NCBI GenBank assembly: GCA_029224185.1
Contig: CM055196.1
Coordinates: 10,520,509 to 10,584,508 of the forward strand
Direction of reading: 5' to 3'
DNA: 64,000 nt
DNA from: Karalla daura
Lineage: Eukaryota > Chordata > Actinopteri > Chaetodontiformes > Leiognathidae
Part shown: piece after piece, positions 1-13,362 of the stretch
How the letters are laid out: each line of letters begins with the position of its first letter
Position numbering within the stretch: position 1 is the first letter of the stretch
Notes under the pieces: model-generated
Databases searched by the model: none
The model's input: the letters and a program-made list of their open reading frames with translations, nothing else
Told to the model about the DNA's origin: nothing
Translations under genes and position numbers: made by a program

Positions 1-956
1 CTGACGGGCTCGTGCACCTGCCACAGGCACATGAAGACGCACACATCGTCCGGTGAGAACACACAGCAGAGACATGCAGCCGCGTCGGGACCTCTCTCCT
101 CCGCTCAGAGTGAGACACGTTACCTTGAAGCCCAGCAGCAGCACGTGTCTGCCCAGCTTACGCGCCAGCTGAGCCGGGGTGTGCGGTGGGCCCGCAGCAC
201 CCTCGCTGGTCCTGCCAAACGGCCCAGGTTTAGGTCCAAATGTGTCCATGAGGAAGAAGCCCAGCTTCACCAGACCCTGGGTCACGTGATCCCAGCCAAA
301 GCCACTGCACCGCCAGGGCAGCACAATCCACGGGACAAGAGAAATGAGGCTCAAAACGTCTTGCAAACTAAACGTAGGGCTTTGCTGCTGAAGGCCGTTT
401 GCTCTGACCTGTTTTTGACGGTGTCCAGGATCATGTGCGCCACGCTGCGGTGCTTGGGCAGAAGCTCCTGCAGGAACTTGGAGCCCTGCTGCAGCTGCTC
501 GTCCTTGAAGCTCTTGATGAGCGCGCTCTTCAAAAAGTCAAACACCTGCTCAAACCCGAGAGAGAAAGAGTGACAGAGTTGAAGTTGAGTGCGCGGCGAA
601 AATGAAGGTGGCACGCGAAACTGGACGAGAGGGTTTCTCACCTGCTCCTCGTGGTTCTGGATGCGAGCCACCGAGAGCAACAGGGCCACGCCGAAGGGGC
701 ACAGGCCTTCAGGGGATGTCTGCAATGATGCAATTCAAGATCCGCAGTCATGAGAAATACCTTCAGTAACGCACAGTCACACATATAGCTGCGCTATATA
801 ATTACAGCGACATAAACCTTAAAGGTCCTGAGACATTCCCTGCCAAGTTCATGGTCGATGCGGATGGCGAACACGATGTGGAGGATGGCCGTGCCCTCCA
901 CGTGCCTCAGCCGGTCCTGAGGAATAGACTGCACCTCCAGCTCCAGGCTCCTGGAG

Positions 957-997
<41 letters not shown>

Positions 998-2854
998 AGT
1001 CAGCAACGGCTAAACGGACATGAGGTGGTCACGATTCAGAGCAAAGAGAGTTCATGGGAGCGACTCACTCTCCATTTTTCCTCTCCTCTTTCTGACGGAC
1101 GTCCTGCTCCTTAAAATAGCAGATGATTCCCTCCAGGATCGGCCTCTTACACCCCTGACAGACAAGGTGCAAAGAGGGGATTACTATGTCGAGGACTCCT
1201 CGAAAACCTGCTGCAAAAAATCTGTATGGGGCACACGCACACGCACACACAGACAGACACACACAGATACACACACACACACACACCTTTGCAGACAAAA
1301 GCAGCAGCTGATAGACCAGCGGGGGGATCTCCTGCAGTTCCAGTTTGGTGAACATCCTCAGTACTTTCTCCACTGCAAAACGCAGCTCCGCTGATGACAA
1401 GGGCACGTCCCTAAAACAAAACATTATGACATAGAACACAGTGATATCACTGTAAACAGGGAAAAAGAGAAAAGACAACAGCGATTACACTATGCAAAGT
1501 GACATTGAAGGTCTTACCTGAACATCTTTGTCATGTGGATGACACACTGCGGATCCCATCTGCATCAAAACATGGATTTTATAAAGGTACTTTTGTCTAC
1601 TTCCTCGGTTGGTTGATACGATGAAATGTGGTTATACTTAATGAGCGAGACGTGCGCAGTGCCGGAGCAACAGAGTACAAGTAAATGGAAAAAAGATCAA
1701 CATCAAGACATTTCCATAAATGTGATGCCTCCCCACCTGCTTGAGCAAAGTGTGTTGATCAGCTGCTTCTTGTATTCCTCGCCACTGAGTTCACCTGAAG
1801 TCAAGTGAATAAATGAGCAATGATGAGAACATGGAGCCTCAGGTGCACGGTGCTGATGTTAGTCCACCTACCTTTGCCATAAGACAGCGTTTCACAGGTC
1901 GACAGGGCGCTCAGCACAGTCGGAAACAGCTCCAAGGTTTTCCCACTGCCGATCTTTCCCACCTTAATGGCTTCCACGAAAAGAGACGCCACTTGTGCAA
2001 GACAGGCCCCGGGCAGCGCCAGAGTCTGTGTCCAAGATGGGAAAAAGAAGAAGAAGCAGTAGTTGTTGTTGGACTGATCCATAATCGCTGCTCTGCACGC
2101 GTAGGAGACACTATGTCAAACGAGGCTGAAGCTGGTGATAGATGCAGCATCTGAAGGATCGAACTTGACAGGGAAAGCTATATGTCCGTTACCCCCAGCA
2201 TCAGTTGTCTGATGATGTTCTCTGCCACCTCAGACTGCAGGTCTCCAGACTCGCACAGAGGGATGCAGTGCTCGTAAACAATCAGCCTGCGGTTTGACCC
2301 CTCAGGAGAACTTGGCGAGCAGCCTGAACAAAACAAAACACACATTCAACTATCTCCTCGTTTCTTGAAATCATGTATCATGTATGCACTAATATGACCC
2401 CCACGCGTTCTTTCTGGAGTTGTGCCATCTGCTCCAGCTGCACGCTGCATTTTGTACACCCAGATTACTTTCATGTTTATTCCTCTTTCTTGTTTGATTC
2501 AGGCTGGATGGATAGACACTTGAGTCATTTTCTTCGTATTCATTCCGCGTTAGCTGTATTGAAAGCTTGACCTCCATGGTCCTACCTTTCAGTATGTCTC
2601 TTATCACGACCTCCACCTCCTTGCCCTTGAGTGCCAGACTGGTAATCACGGTTTTCAACTGGAAAGCAGACGAGAGAGAGAGAGGAGATGAACCAAAAAC
2701 TCTTTGAGTGGCTTGTCTTTCTCACACTCGTCATTTGAAGAACCTAAGCTGAGCGGACTACCCTCTCGGTTGTGAGAGCTGACAGGTATTTCTGCAGCTC
2801 GGCCGTGCTCTTTCTATCCAGCAGCGAGATCACTTTCTCCACCTCGGTCATCAT
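1..2854 (-). CDS. fanci: Fanconi anaemia group I protein, N-terminal third (partial)
   Basis: FANCI pairs with FANCD2 in the ID2 clamp, which is monoubiquitinated by the FA core complex during interstrand cross-link repair in the nucleus. Coding exons, read right to left: 2762-2854, 2586-2658, 2193-2323, 1872-2025, 1737-1794, 1518-1559, 1287-1410, 1069-1154, 818-950, 642-719, 409-545, 124-304 and 1-17 (cut by the window edge). All junctions are GT-AG and the phases sum correctly, giving about 435 residues of a protein that is about 1330 long in human. Recognisable stretches are LQEIPPLVYQLLLLSAK, LRHVEGTAILHIVFAIRI, SFKDEQLQQGSKFLQELL and WDHVTQGLVKLGFFLMD, in the order seen in vertebrate FANCI. 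The start is MMTEVEKVISLLDRKS; two ATGs are adjacent and the outer one was taken. A non-coding 5' exon precedes it. The identification is firm; exon edges are read from splice consensus only. Confidence 0.95.
964..996. repeat. poly(G)/poly(C) tract of about 33 bp
   Basis: An uninterrupted G run on the plus strand lies in a fanci intron. On the coding strand it is a C run immediately before the acceptor of exon 818-950, so it forms the polypyrimidine tract. Confidence 0.95.
1232..1287. repeat. (AC)n-rich microsatellite at a fanci donor site
   Basis: An imperfect CA/CACG repeat whose last units form the start of the intron after exon 1287-1410. The donor reads AAAG/GTGTGTGTG on the minus strand. 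Confidence 0.85.
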
Positions 2855-2860
2855 GTTCCA

Positions 2861-3130
2861 CCTGTGAAGACGCACAGAGGCAGGTAATTGACGCCGGCAA
2901 GCTTGCTGTAATTAAAGTTGCGTTTGATAAACAGCTTCGACAATGAAACACTTACCTTATTGTCCTGTCACTGGAAACTTAAAATAGTGTGAATTCTGTT
3001 CAGTCCAGGGAATAAGTCCGAGACTAGGTAGGTGCAGCCGGCGGGTAACCCTGGCTGCAGCTTTCATAACACAGCGCGTCTCCCGCCGCCGGACATCACT
3101 TCCTGGTTTGTTTCCTGGTTGCCAGGTTGG
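2861..3130 (-). promoter_or_regulatory. fanci: fanci 5' non-coding exon and promoter
   Basis: On the minus strand a donor (AAG/GTAAGT, last exon base 2956) is followed by an acceptor (TTCACAG, exon resuming at 2861) seven bases before the start codon, so a 5'UTR exon lies above 2956. The GC-rich stretch at about 3050-3130 holds two close TTCCTGG/TTCC cores on the plus strand, which are ETS-type sites and common in TATA-less housekeeping promoters. No TATA box is seen. The exact transcription start is inferred. Confidence 0.55.
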
Positions 3131-4217
3131 GCGCCCTCTATCCCCCATTACATCACTGAATATTCCCGTCATCGTTGCAACCACTTGTACACTGAGAGGC
3201 ACTTAGTGACACGGGATATGTTTCAGTCTTAGGGTTATTTCGTAAATTAATACCAAATATATATTGCCATGAGTTAAACACATAAATCGGAAAAAAAAAT
3301 ATTTACACAACGTGTTTCCAGAAGCGTCCGTCTCTGCTGGGTTGCCACATCTTCAGAATATACAGAAAGACATCGTAGTTTATTTTGTTGCATAAAATCA
3401 ATCAACATTACTTGTCGCTATCCTCTACAAAGGAATTAAATTACGTTCCTCACTTCCCTTGTGATCGGAGAGCGAGAGGTCGTTTTATCGAGACGCATGT
3501 GTGTGTATACTTTGTTACTTTAAATAAACTCATTTAATAGTACACCACTGTAATTATATATTTATACATGATGACCTTTCAGTGCCTGTCAGTTTAAGCA
3601 AAATCATCATCAACTGCATCAGCAGCCCTCTAAGACAATCTTCACACAGACTTGACATTACAACCAAAGAAGAGACAAGCACTTACTGTTGTATGAGCTC
3701 CAATGTTGCTCCTGAGATTCAATGTTGAAAACACAGAAGCATAAAAAAAACACTGACAGTGCATCTGCAAACTCCAGGTGCTTGTCCATAACATAGGCCA
3801 CCCCCCCATCGATGCACACCATTCATTTTGTAGGCGAGAGAAGTGTGTTCCCTTGAAATTAAGAAAACAAAACACATTGACAAGACACAGAGGACACACT
3901 AATCTTCCTCAAAATCATAAGAAAGTCTTCTCTTACCAAGCATAATTGAGCTTAATGTGGATGGTAGTCATGTCTAACTTAAGTAATTGTTTTGTTGCAA
4001 TTGCCTTCTTTTTTATTTTGATTATTCAATTCTATTTTGGTTCTCAAATTACTTCCAGCCGTTTTACTTGCTCAATTAGCTGCTTAGTTTATTATTAATT
4101 ACTGCAGGAGACATAACTAAGATCCATCTGATTATATGACAATCATTATCCCTTTTCCTCGATTGTTGCATCCGTCTCTGATCATGAAGTCCTAAAAATA
4201 CCCTCGTCCATGGATTA

Positions 4218-4234
4218 CTGTAATCCAGAGTCTC

Positions 4235-4291
<57 letters not shown>

Positions 4292-4308
4292 ATGTGTGTG
4301 TGTGTGTA
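4218..4308. repeat. (TG)n microsatellite
   Basis: A long TG dinucleotide run with a short CGCA interruption near its right end. Confidence 0.95.
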
Positions 4309-4881
4309 TTCCAAGACACAGCCTGGCTGAAGATCCTGTACACCATGTCTCATCATGGCAACAGACTAAAGGTGTGTCACTAATGCTTCAGGAAAGCAAC
4401 AGTGTGTCTAATGACACACTTCCTCTTCCTGACAGATAAGCAGTATTGTACTGATTTATCTCAAACATCCCAATCCCTGGTATGAAGCGGGTATGAAGAT
4501 GAATGAATGAATGAATCCCATTACCCGACTCCTCTTTCTGCCATTGTAAAACAATAAATCTGTCCCCCACTGTGTTTGTGCCTAACTTTGGGTACAAAAA
4601 GACAGTATTATCTGTATTTTGAGCTACACCTCTAAATGCTCAAAACAGACACAGACACGCCATACTGAGGCGAGTAGAAAATACCTTTATGTAACAGTGA
4701 CACAGTGATATACAGTGCAATGGAACAGCTGAGACAATAGCAACTGAACAGCCATTAGTGTAAGAGATTAATGAAGAGATCCGTTGACTTCCACACCCAA
4801 TATAATCTAATGACACCACTCATTTGGCTGTATTACCAGGATCCCACAGTGGAAGAGGGCAGTGAGTGAGTCCTTGTGTCG

Positions 4882-4882
<1 letters not shown>

Positions 4883-4922
<40 letters not shown>
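4883..4922. repeat. (GT)n microsatellite
   Basis: A GT dinucleotide run of about 17 units, followed by further GT-rich sequence at 5041-5110 and 5282-5302. Confidence 0.9.
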
Positions 4923-4924
<2 letters not shown>

Positions 4925-7900
4925 TGTCATGCTGGTAATCCATGGTTGGTGATGCAATGACAGATGGCCTGTGTAGCCTACACACTGCTGGACTTGTGAG
5001 CTCAATTTAAAGGCAGTTTTAGCCACCAGGAAGTTGAGGATTTGTGTGTGTGTGTCTGTGCGCGTGTATGCATGCTTGTGTGTGTGCATGTCGCGTGCAT
5101 CTGTGTATGTGTTCTTGGGATATAAATCTGTTAAATATAGTAACTTCTGTGACTCAGTGCCTGTAAATAATTTAATATCAAGGGTAAAAAGGTGTGTAAG
5201 GTCAGGCAAAAGGTGGTTATGGTCTGTGCAACTATTCAAATGTTAAATCGCCAAAAGAGGTAGAACCACCTCTCTTTCTTTCTGTGTGTGTGTGTGTGTG
5301 TGTCCTTGCCTCCCCCCTCTCAGGGATTCTCCCTAAAGAGCTTTGATGCCTCCCCTGCATCACTACATGGCCTAATCACTCGTACCAGCTGTCAGCATGC
5401 TAGCCTCCCTCCTTCCTTTGCCTGCGTCCACCGCCACCACTTAACCTCACATCCCCCGCGTTCAACCATAATGGACTCTCGCGGCGCTCACGCTGAAACA
5501 CGATGAACGTATATCAGCTGCAGATTGCTGTGGATGCTCAGTCCCACCAAATGAGCACGGACACGGCATCTCTTCCGATCTTCTATAGCATCATCTGATG
5601 TTACATGTCTTGGTTTGAGTCAGGACTTTGGAGAAAAATGGGGCTGACTCATAGTTAATTTACCAAATGATGGATGCACATTGTCCTTTTGAGCTTTCTT
5701 AATCCTTATTTCCTCTTCTCTGTCCACTTGGTTTCTCTCATATATCTACATTACCATGCATTATATTACACCAACCTCCCTTTACAAATGATACCTCACT
5801 TTACATGTGATACACAAAAGATACAACTCTGTGTATATGATACACAGACTTGATATCCAAGATTCAGTTATATAGTCTGAATTAAATGAGCAAATAAATA
5901 AGAATTATAGTGTGTAATTTAATATACATTTCGCTGCATTTCTGGCAAATGCATTTCGCAGCGTTGGATACTTTATGTCTTCACTAGACTATTAGTTGAC
6001 GAGTTTTGAAGTCTATCCATGTTTGTCTAAGTTTCAAAACCTGACCATTGAGGCCAGAACTCTGGTTATGTAGAGAAATAAAGGATCCCCTATATTAAGG
6101 CCAGGAATTTAAAAAATTGACTGCATGAATGAAGGGAACAAGTCTTAAAATCTGTCCTTGAACACACACAAATGACCTGAAGCACCACAGAGCAGTGCAC
6201 TGATGTGTTTCATAAATGCTTACGCATCACAAACAACAGGAGCTCATCATTCTCCACAGCGTCGGTCAGGTTTAATGCTTCTGATGCAGTGCTAACACCA
6301 CTTATGACAAACCTCTACAGCCCCAGGATCATGTTACACCATACGCTGAGCTGTTGGGGAGCAATGGAACACACACATTGTATTTACCATACAAAATATG
6401 AGAATAATACGTTAATCATTGTACTAAATTGGTGGATCACATGAATGATCTTATCTTTTTCACATATATTCAGTTTGTTGTAGCAAATTAAGATACAGCG
6501 AAATACAAAATTGCAGTTATGAAAGTTTGTGGCACAAACAAATAGTGATCATAGCCCAAAACAAATAGACACAATTCTGAGTCAAATCATGTGATTCACT
6601 ATTGTGCAGGGTCAGACAATGTTTACATAATGCAAAGTATACTGAGAATACCTTACTCACATTGTAAATTACATTTTGAGACATGTATTTTTATAACCTC
6701 TGGTGGAGCACATTTATGAAGTAACCCTCCCAACACTGACTGCTGACACCAGGGCTGAAGAAGTACAAGGCCTTCAGCTGCTGTTTCACAGCCTAACACA
6801 CAGATACCATTGATTTATTGATCAGATAGATGATAGTCAACTCTGTGCTTAATGGCCTGTGTATGGATCTTTGGGCTGTGGCCCCATGGTGAAACGTCTC
6901 TCCTCGTTCATACCTTCACTGTGATCTCCTCTGCCAATATGACCCCGAGGGGATGTCTTAATCTGAGGGGGGAGCAGACAAAGACATTTTACAATCTCCA
7001 GGGAGGTTTTCACAATCAGCAGGCTAACTGCACTTCCTGTCTGTGGCTTGCTCTGTGGTTTAAAAGGGTCTTATTTAGCATCCTTATTGGGTTCTTATAG
7101 TGTTCTGTGACTGCAAGAACGTTCAGGAGGGGATGATGGATATGCAGCCCTCACTGCTCCGCCTGCAGCCACTCACACACCTGTGACTCCTCCCAGCTCC
7201 CCAAATCTACACTGGTGGCTAGCGCGCCTTGGTTTCACTCGTCTAACATGAGGGCGTCCTCTTCCTGTGGTGAGTTAACGGCAAGGTAAAGCTCTCAGTC
7301 AGTTGTTGGCAAGTCTAGAACCACCGGATCCTTCCAGCCCACCAGAGTGAGTTCTACCATTGCCAAACACTGTGGGAGAGTCACTGCCATCAGATCTGGG
7401 TGACGACCGTGGTTCGGGTTACGTGGCACAGGGTCTCAGAGACGGGGCAGAAGCCTCCATGGTAACCGGTGATACCCGAGAGGGACGTCGCAATCAGATC
7501 CACAGCCCATCCTCCCCTTACATTCACCCACCCATCCATCGTATACAGATGCTGGACATTTCAGGACACTGACAGACAGCTGAATGCCCCTCTTGTCCTA
7601 TATTGGCACCACACATGATTGCTCAAACAATGAGACACAAAGCAAAAATGTGCTAGTGCCAAACAAGGCGAAGAGGATGGTAAAACGCCGGCTACAGCAG
7701 ATGAAGACATGAGTAGCGTGGTTCTGTCTCTACTCTGTTTATGGCCCTATGGTAATTCACTGATAGTGTGCCGTGACAGTGAATTCTACCAGTGCCATAC
7801 ACAGAACAGGAGGAGATATACGGAGGGTGCAGCCCCACCTTATTTTACAGTTTCACAGGTGTATACAAGGAGCTATCTTATGATTCACCTTCCTGACATC

Positions 7901-9189
7901 CTGACTGCAGCATTGTGCTCATGTTCCACCTTTGTAAAAAAAAAAACAACAAACAAACAAAAAAAACTCTGCCGACCTGACCCCACTGCAGCCTTGTCTG
8001 TACAGTCCCATGCAGAGTGGGAATAAGCAGCATCAGAGACAGACTCTGTTTTGTAAAGTAAATCCAGCCACACCATCTGCTCCAGGGACACACGCAGGCC
8101 TTGCTCCTCCGCTCACCCACTTTTCTTTGAGACAATCTCTACAGAAATTAGCCAGTGCTTCTATCCTCCTCCTAAGAGTTATACAGGATTATTGTTGGCT
8201 TTAGTATAGTAGTTTTTTTTTGGGACACGTGACTCCCTCCTGATGCCGGTGGAGGAGCAGGTCTGCTGCTCAGATTGATTCTGGCTGTACAGAATGATGC
8301 GCTAAGTGATTTTTGAGATGCTCCAAATGGGTCCCAGAGCAGGGCTCATCTTCCCGCTTCCGGGAGAGATCAATAGTGTAAAAAGCTTGAGAGAGAGAGA
8401 GAAAGAGAGAGATGGAGACACACAGAGAGAAAACAGGCAAAAATCTCCTGAAGTTGTAGAGGTTTCGTTGCATGTTGCATGCTCCTCATGTCTTGGATTT
8501 ATTTGTCTACACATGTAAAGAAGAATATGTGTTCTGATATTTCAGTAGCGGAACAATATCACTCACCTCCATCAATTAACTCATTTCCATCTATAACCGC
8601 AGTTGCAGTGGAGACAAATCCACTGTGAAATCAATAGAGGGGTAAAATTATAACATCTTTACATCATGAAAGCAGAAAGTAGAAGGAAAAGCTCTTCTTT
8701 TTCAGAATTTCTGGGTCACCAGTATTTCCAGAGGTTACATACATGATGTAGAAATAACTCACTCTCTGGTTTTAATATTTCTGAAGACACCCACAGCTGG
8801 GCCGATTCTTACCTTTCAACTGATCCAATGTCCTCAACAATATTTAGCTATAAAGAACAACGAGAAACTAACTTTGTGGAGCTTGTAAAAGCAGCTTCCA
8901 GAGGTAGAATATCCTCACATCCTTTTAAATGGCTGGAAAGAGAAGAAAGCAGCCTCTTTGCGGTGTGATCTTCAGCTGGAGGACCTGGAGCTTCTTCTTC
9001 TCCTTCTTCTCCTTCAGTGCCAGGTCTTTCTCCCCAGTGCTCCTGGTTTGTTTGGGCTGCATGGCAGAGGATTTTAGTGGACAGGTAATTAGTTGGTAAG
9101 CATCTTATCCCACTGGCAGCATTGTAATCCACGCCGCCCCCTCCCTCTCCTTCTGTTGTCCCTGCGCGCCGGCCTACAGCGCGCTCCCC

Positions 9190-9285
9190 CTCTCTCTGCG
9201 CCTTTTACGCACAGGACGCAGCGTCTGCGCCTTTTACGCACAGCACGTTCCCCTCTGCCCCTTTTACGCACACGACGCAGCTGCT
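9190..9285. promoter_or_regulatory. Three spaced copies of a CCTTTTACGCACA motif
   Basis: The 12-13-mer CCTTTTACGCACA (third copy CCCTTTTACGCACA) occurs three times, roughly 30 bases apart, each followed by a CACG- or GACG-type sequence. It lies inside a GC-rich, promoter-like block. The function is unknown; the spacing suggests a homotypic binding-site cluster or a decayed tandem repeat. Confidence 0.5.
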
Positions 9286-11044
9286 GAGAGACCGGTGGTT
9301 GTGGGACTGCCCACGCTAGCTTAGACAAACCTAAAGTTAATTTAATACGACAAAACGCTCACACTGAGTATGGAAGATGCAGAGAGAGATGTAGAATATG
9401 TAAGTCTCCGCCGGGACCTACCAGCATCCTCCCTGCGGGTGTGGCTCCCTCCTGCTGCCCGATTGCCGGTGCAGGCCTCCTCGCGCTTATATAGGGAGCT
9501 CCATCCATGGCTCATTTACCTGCTGTCGGTGATTATTAGACAGATTGCAGGTGGAAAAAGAGGCATCATCCTTTCAGCTGACGTGCAGCCCCATCGGGGG
9601 TGGGATGGGACAGGTTAGGGTTACAGCTCCTCCAAAGTTGATGCTGAAATCCAGCCGCAGCCTTTGTCCGGGCCATGCATTATGGAGGAAGCGCAGCCGG
9701 ACAGCAGAAAGCAGCATCTAGGGCTGCAGCCACGGTGGACGACTTACTTTATGTGTGCATTGTATTTTAAGGCATTTAGGACATGTAAAATTCATGTCTA
9801 AATGACGCCCACATATAATACGAAGCTGACGACTAACATACGCTCATGCTTCATCAGACTGGGGGAGTTTGTGAATGAAGTTGGATAGTTATATGATTGC
9901 GATCTTTGACAGTCAATAAACGAAAAATCCCCTCATGTGATCCATTAATTTCAGAGATAACTGTGTCCGGATCTGCTTATACGTGCTCATTCATATTTTT
10001 GTATTTTAACTATTGCAGTGCTGGTAAATATATTCTATTGCTTCACGCTATTTCCTTACAACAGAACGAGGAGCCTGTGGAGAAGATCATCGAAACGCTC
10101 AGTGTGCCAGTGTGTCGGTAGCCCGCAGCCAAATTGAAGTGACACTGAAACAAGAGAGCTGACGGTGATCAGGAGGAGACATGAATATTTAATCAGATCA
10201 TTATAAGCTGCTGTGTCTGCCCCACGGCGTCACGCTCTGCGTGCTGCCCTTCATTCGGCCACGCATGCATGCATTCATTCATTTACTTAAGATAATGCAC
10301 CAGAAACTTAATATAGTGAAAGGGAGCCTTGAGATAACCACATGCAGTCTCGATTCAAGTTTGTGATTTTTATAGGTCTGTAATGTAAGGAGTGAAGAAG
10401 GGCGCTGATCCAATGTTAAAGAATTTGATCTACCCCTTCCAAAATAGGATGGTTAATCCTAATTTCAGAATTTACAATCAGGAAAAATATTTTTCATTTT
10501 TTGACAAACTTTTCAACTTTCCTTGTCCTGGTTGACTTTTGTAGACAGAGAAGACAGTATAGGGCTGACCTACTGTCGTGAAGAGTCTTTTTGCAATGAC
10601 ATAACAAGTCAGTGCTCAAGATGTAGTGTCCATACATATTTTGTTTTACTTATACCTATCTATACTATCTATATGGCATCTCTAGTATCTTAACCCTTAT
10701 GATGACTTATGACATACTTATGACATAATACTGATTTCCTCCTGTGACATATCAAAGAACATGCATAAAACAACCAGTTCTCTAATAGGCAGAGAGGCAT
10801 AAAACATGTGTCTGCTATGTAAAAACCGTTAAAACAACATGTATTCATATGTATTGTTGCTTATTCTGCGATGGCTTTTTGATAACATTTAACAAAATGA
10901 ACGGAGTTTGAGGCTGGAAGTGAACATAGAAACCTATTAAAATAGTGTCTGCCTTCATCAGCGCGCCTGACAGGCCTCTGCAGTCTGCAGGAGTGATGAG
11001 ACTGACATCTAGTGGCCACAAGAGAGAGGGACGCGTGCGAGTGA

Positions 11045-11125
11045 GTCTGTGATGGTCTGTGATGCACTGGCGACCTGTCCAAGGTGTAGTAGTCTCTGCT
11101 TTAACCCTTTGTGTGCTGGGACAGG
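11045..11125 (+). repeat. Fragment of a common teleost interspersed repeat
   Basis: Contains GATGCACTGGCGACCTGTCC followed by AGGTGTA and GGGACAGGCTCTGGCAG. This is the '(t)ggactggcgacctgtccagggtgta ... ggataggctc' segment repeated in most teleost genomes. Confidence 0.6.
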
Positions 11126-12659
11126 CTCTGGCAGACACCCACAACGCCACTTTATATCTTTCTTGTCTTGTCTTTGTGACATGTTCAGTGTACCTGATAG
11201 GAATCACAGATATCACACTTTCTTTTTTAATTTTATTTCTTTCTTCAAGTTACAAGTTACTTATTTTTTTACTCTTTGAAAAACCAGAGATATCTGGACC
11301 TGCATCCTGAACATAGGGATAAAAAAAATACAAAAAAATGACATTCAAACAAATTATAGGCATCAAATATGTCCCATTAATGAAAAATAAAATACTTAAG
11401 ACACTGATGAATCTATATGACGGCAGAAAGGCTGAACAGTGGTTTATTGTTGTTTTGATCGCAATGATAACTGCAGTGACATCATGTAGTCCTAAGAACT
11501 TCACCAACATATATTTGGTTACAGGGGGGCTAATTGGAGCCATTCTTCAACTATGTTATACATTGGTTATACCATGTCAAAAAAAAGTGACATGCTAAAT
11601 TTATCAACCTAGTATATTACTTCATATACATATTTAATTATATAAAGGAGCACGGAATAGGTCTTGCTATCCAAAACATTGTACAGGGAATATTAATCAG
11701 TTTTGATTAGAACCTCTCTTAGAAATTGCTAATTTTCAGATGCTTTACAGAAATAACACACAAGTTAACATGGGCTTTTCCCATTAGAAACCTACAGGGC
11801 AAAAACATTCAATCTGTGCCCAAAATAAAGTCTGAGCCACACCGTGACGTGCAGTAGTGAGAGCGAATGCGCTATCTGGATTTCTCTTCTTTCAGCCAAT
11901 ACTGATTCAACTGATAGTCACCTGCTTCTTGTGGCTGAAACGATCACATTTCATGCTGGTACTGCGGTTTAGTTTGCCTTAGCTGCCCTATTTTCAATAT
12001 AATGCTAATATTTAAGGACTCAATGTATCAGATGTACCTCTACTCAAAGAGTTGGACCCCTTTAGGAACATTATCCGTTTGTTTTGCCTTTAACAAAATG
12101 TAAGCTCCTTCTCCAGATCCCCCTGCCTCAAAATCAGATTTTTGATCTCACCGCTTTGGAAGACAACAGACCATCGACATCATGCAAAAGCAAACGCGAC
12201 CGCGTCGGACGGCTGAAAAACAAAGAGCACTTCAGTCGGACAATGGAAAACCATCTTTCATGGAGATGTTTGCATATAAGAGGGGCAGGGGCTGCAGTGT
12301 GTCTTTGGAGGGTTGGCTTCAAACAAAGAGTCGAAGGTGTGTGATCTCGCCTCATCTTTACAACACAGTTAGTCTTTAAACCAGTGTGTTAAACAAGTAT
12401 TAAACCGGTACATTAGGACAAGAGTCACCACCTGTGAAAAAAAAAAAAACTAACTACCCCTATACAAGTCAAACACCTATTATAGTTCAACACAAGCAAT
12501 AGGCGAAGTTAAGACATGTAATAGTTCAACAAGGACCTGGATAATACCCCCCGCCACGGACGCCCTCCCCACCTTTACAGCCCTACGCAGCTTTACTGCT
12601 GTGTCATGCCACGATAATACACAAAGATACTCAGAGAATGACCAACACTTTCCTAAAAC

Positions 12660-12710
12660 GGAGAGAGAGAGAGAGGACGAGTAGGAGGAGGAGGAGGAGG
12701 AGGAGGAGCA
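12660..12710. repeat. (GA)n/(GGA)n low-complexity tract
   Basis: A GAGA run passes directly into (GGA)9-like triplets. A short (CA)n tract follows at about 12812-12846. Confidence 0.85.
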
Positions 12711-13193
12711 CCAGGATCCTGCTCTCCTGCAATCTGCTGAGCACCGGCGGTCGAACAACGCGAGTTACTGGAACGCCGTGACCCCCCCGGGATTACATTC
12801 TGCCTTTCATACACACGCACACTCACACGCACACTCACACACACACGCTGGGGGCTTCATCGGAGGCTTTGTGTGACGTCAGGTCCAAGTCTGCAAAGTG
12901 AGACCGATGGGGACAGATGAGGGGCTCCTGCAGGCAGCCAAGAAACGTCGGATTGTCACCCTGCGGGCAGGAAACCGGTTGCCGTGGGAGCCAGATGAAA
13001 GCCTGTAAACAGTTTGGTCGGCAGGACAGCAATGCTGCCCTCCAGCGCCAGTTCACTGCGGCCTCCGCCCAAGCCAAGGAAGGTGGCGGACGTGAGCAAC
13101 GTCCTCCATCCAGGCTGACAGGGTCCTAAACGTGGGGGGCGGGGGGGGGGGGGGTTAATATTCTGCAATACCATACTGCACATCCTTGTGTCT

Positions 13194-13250
13194 CAATAAA
13201 AATCCTTGTGTCACCGTAAAAAAAAAAAAAAAAGAAAAAAGAAAAAGACA
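13194..13250 (+). repeat. AATAAA followed by an A-rich tail
   Basis: AATAAA at 13196 is followed about 18 bases later by an A15 run and further A-rich sequence. It reads like the 3' end of a polyadenylated plus-strand insertion, or a fortuitous A tract, beyond the ube2h stop codon. No parent gene is recognisable upstream. Confidence 0.45.
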
Positions 13251-13362
13251 ATCGTCTCTTAATACGAATATAGTAGAGTTTTTGCTCTTTAGGAAACAAC
13301 AGTCTGTTGAGGGGATGGGGACGGGGGATGGGGTCCACCCCCCCGCCCCAGCTCCATGTGTA

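Larger units (their letters stand above)
3131..13130. other. 10-kb stretch without a convincing protein gene
   Basis: No multi-exon coding pattern or familiar protein motif was found on either strand. The open frames here are short (under 130 codons), low in complexity or unlike any protein I know. The left part (3.1-8.8 kb) and 9.7-12.5 kb are AT-rich with microsatellites. A GC-rich block at about 8.95-9.65 kb looks like a promoter or CpG-island fragment and could start a non-coding transcript. A short relic of a common teleost repeat sits at 11045-11125. The portion just left of 13363 may be 3'UTR of ube2h, which has a long 3'UTR in mammals. Confidence 0.6.

Noticed and set aside
794..1006. 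Proline-run frame on the minus strand
   Set aside because: It reads through the poly-C intron tract into a genuine fanci exon; only 818-950 is coding.
9370..9618. Frame starting MEDAERDVEYVSLRRDL in the GC-rich block
   Set aside because: No similarity to a known protein, no supporting splice pattern, and ordinary in length for GC-rich non-coding DNA.
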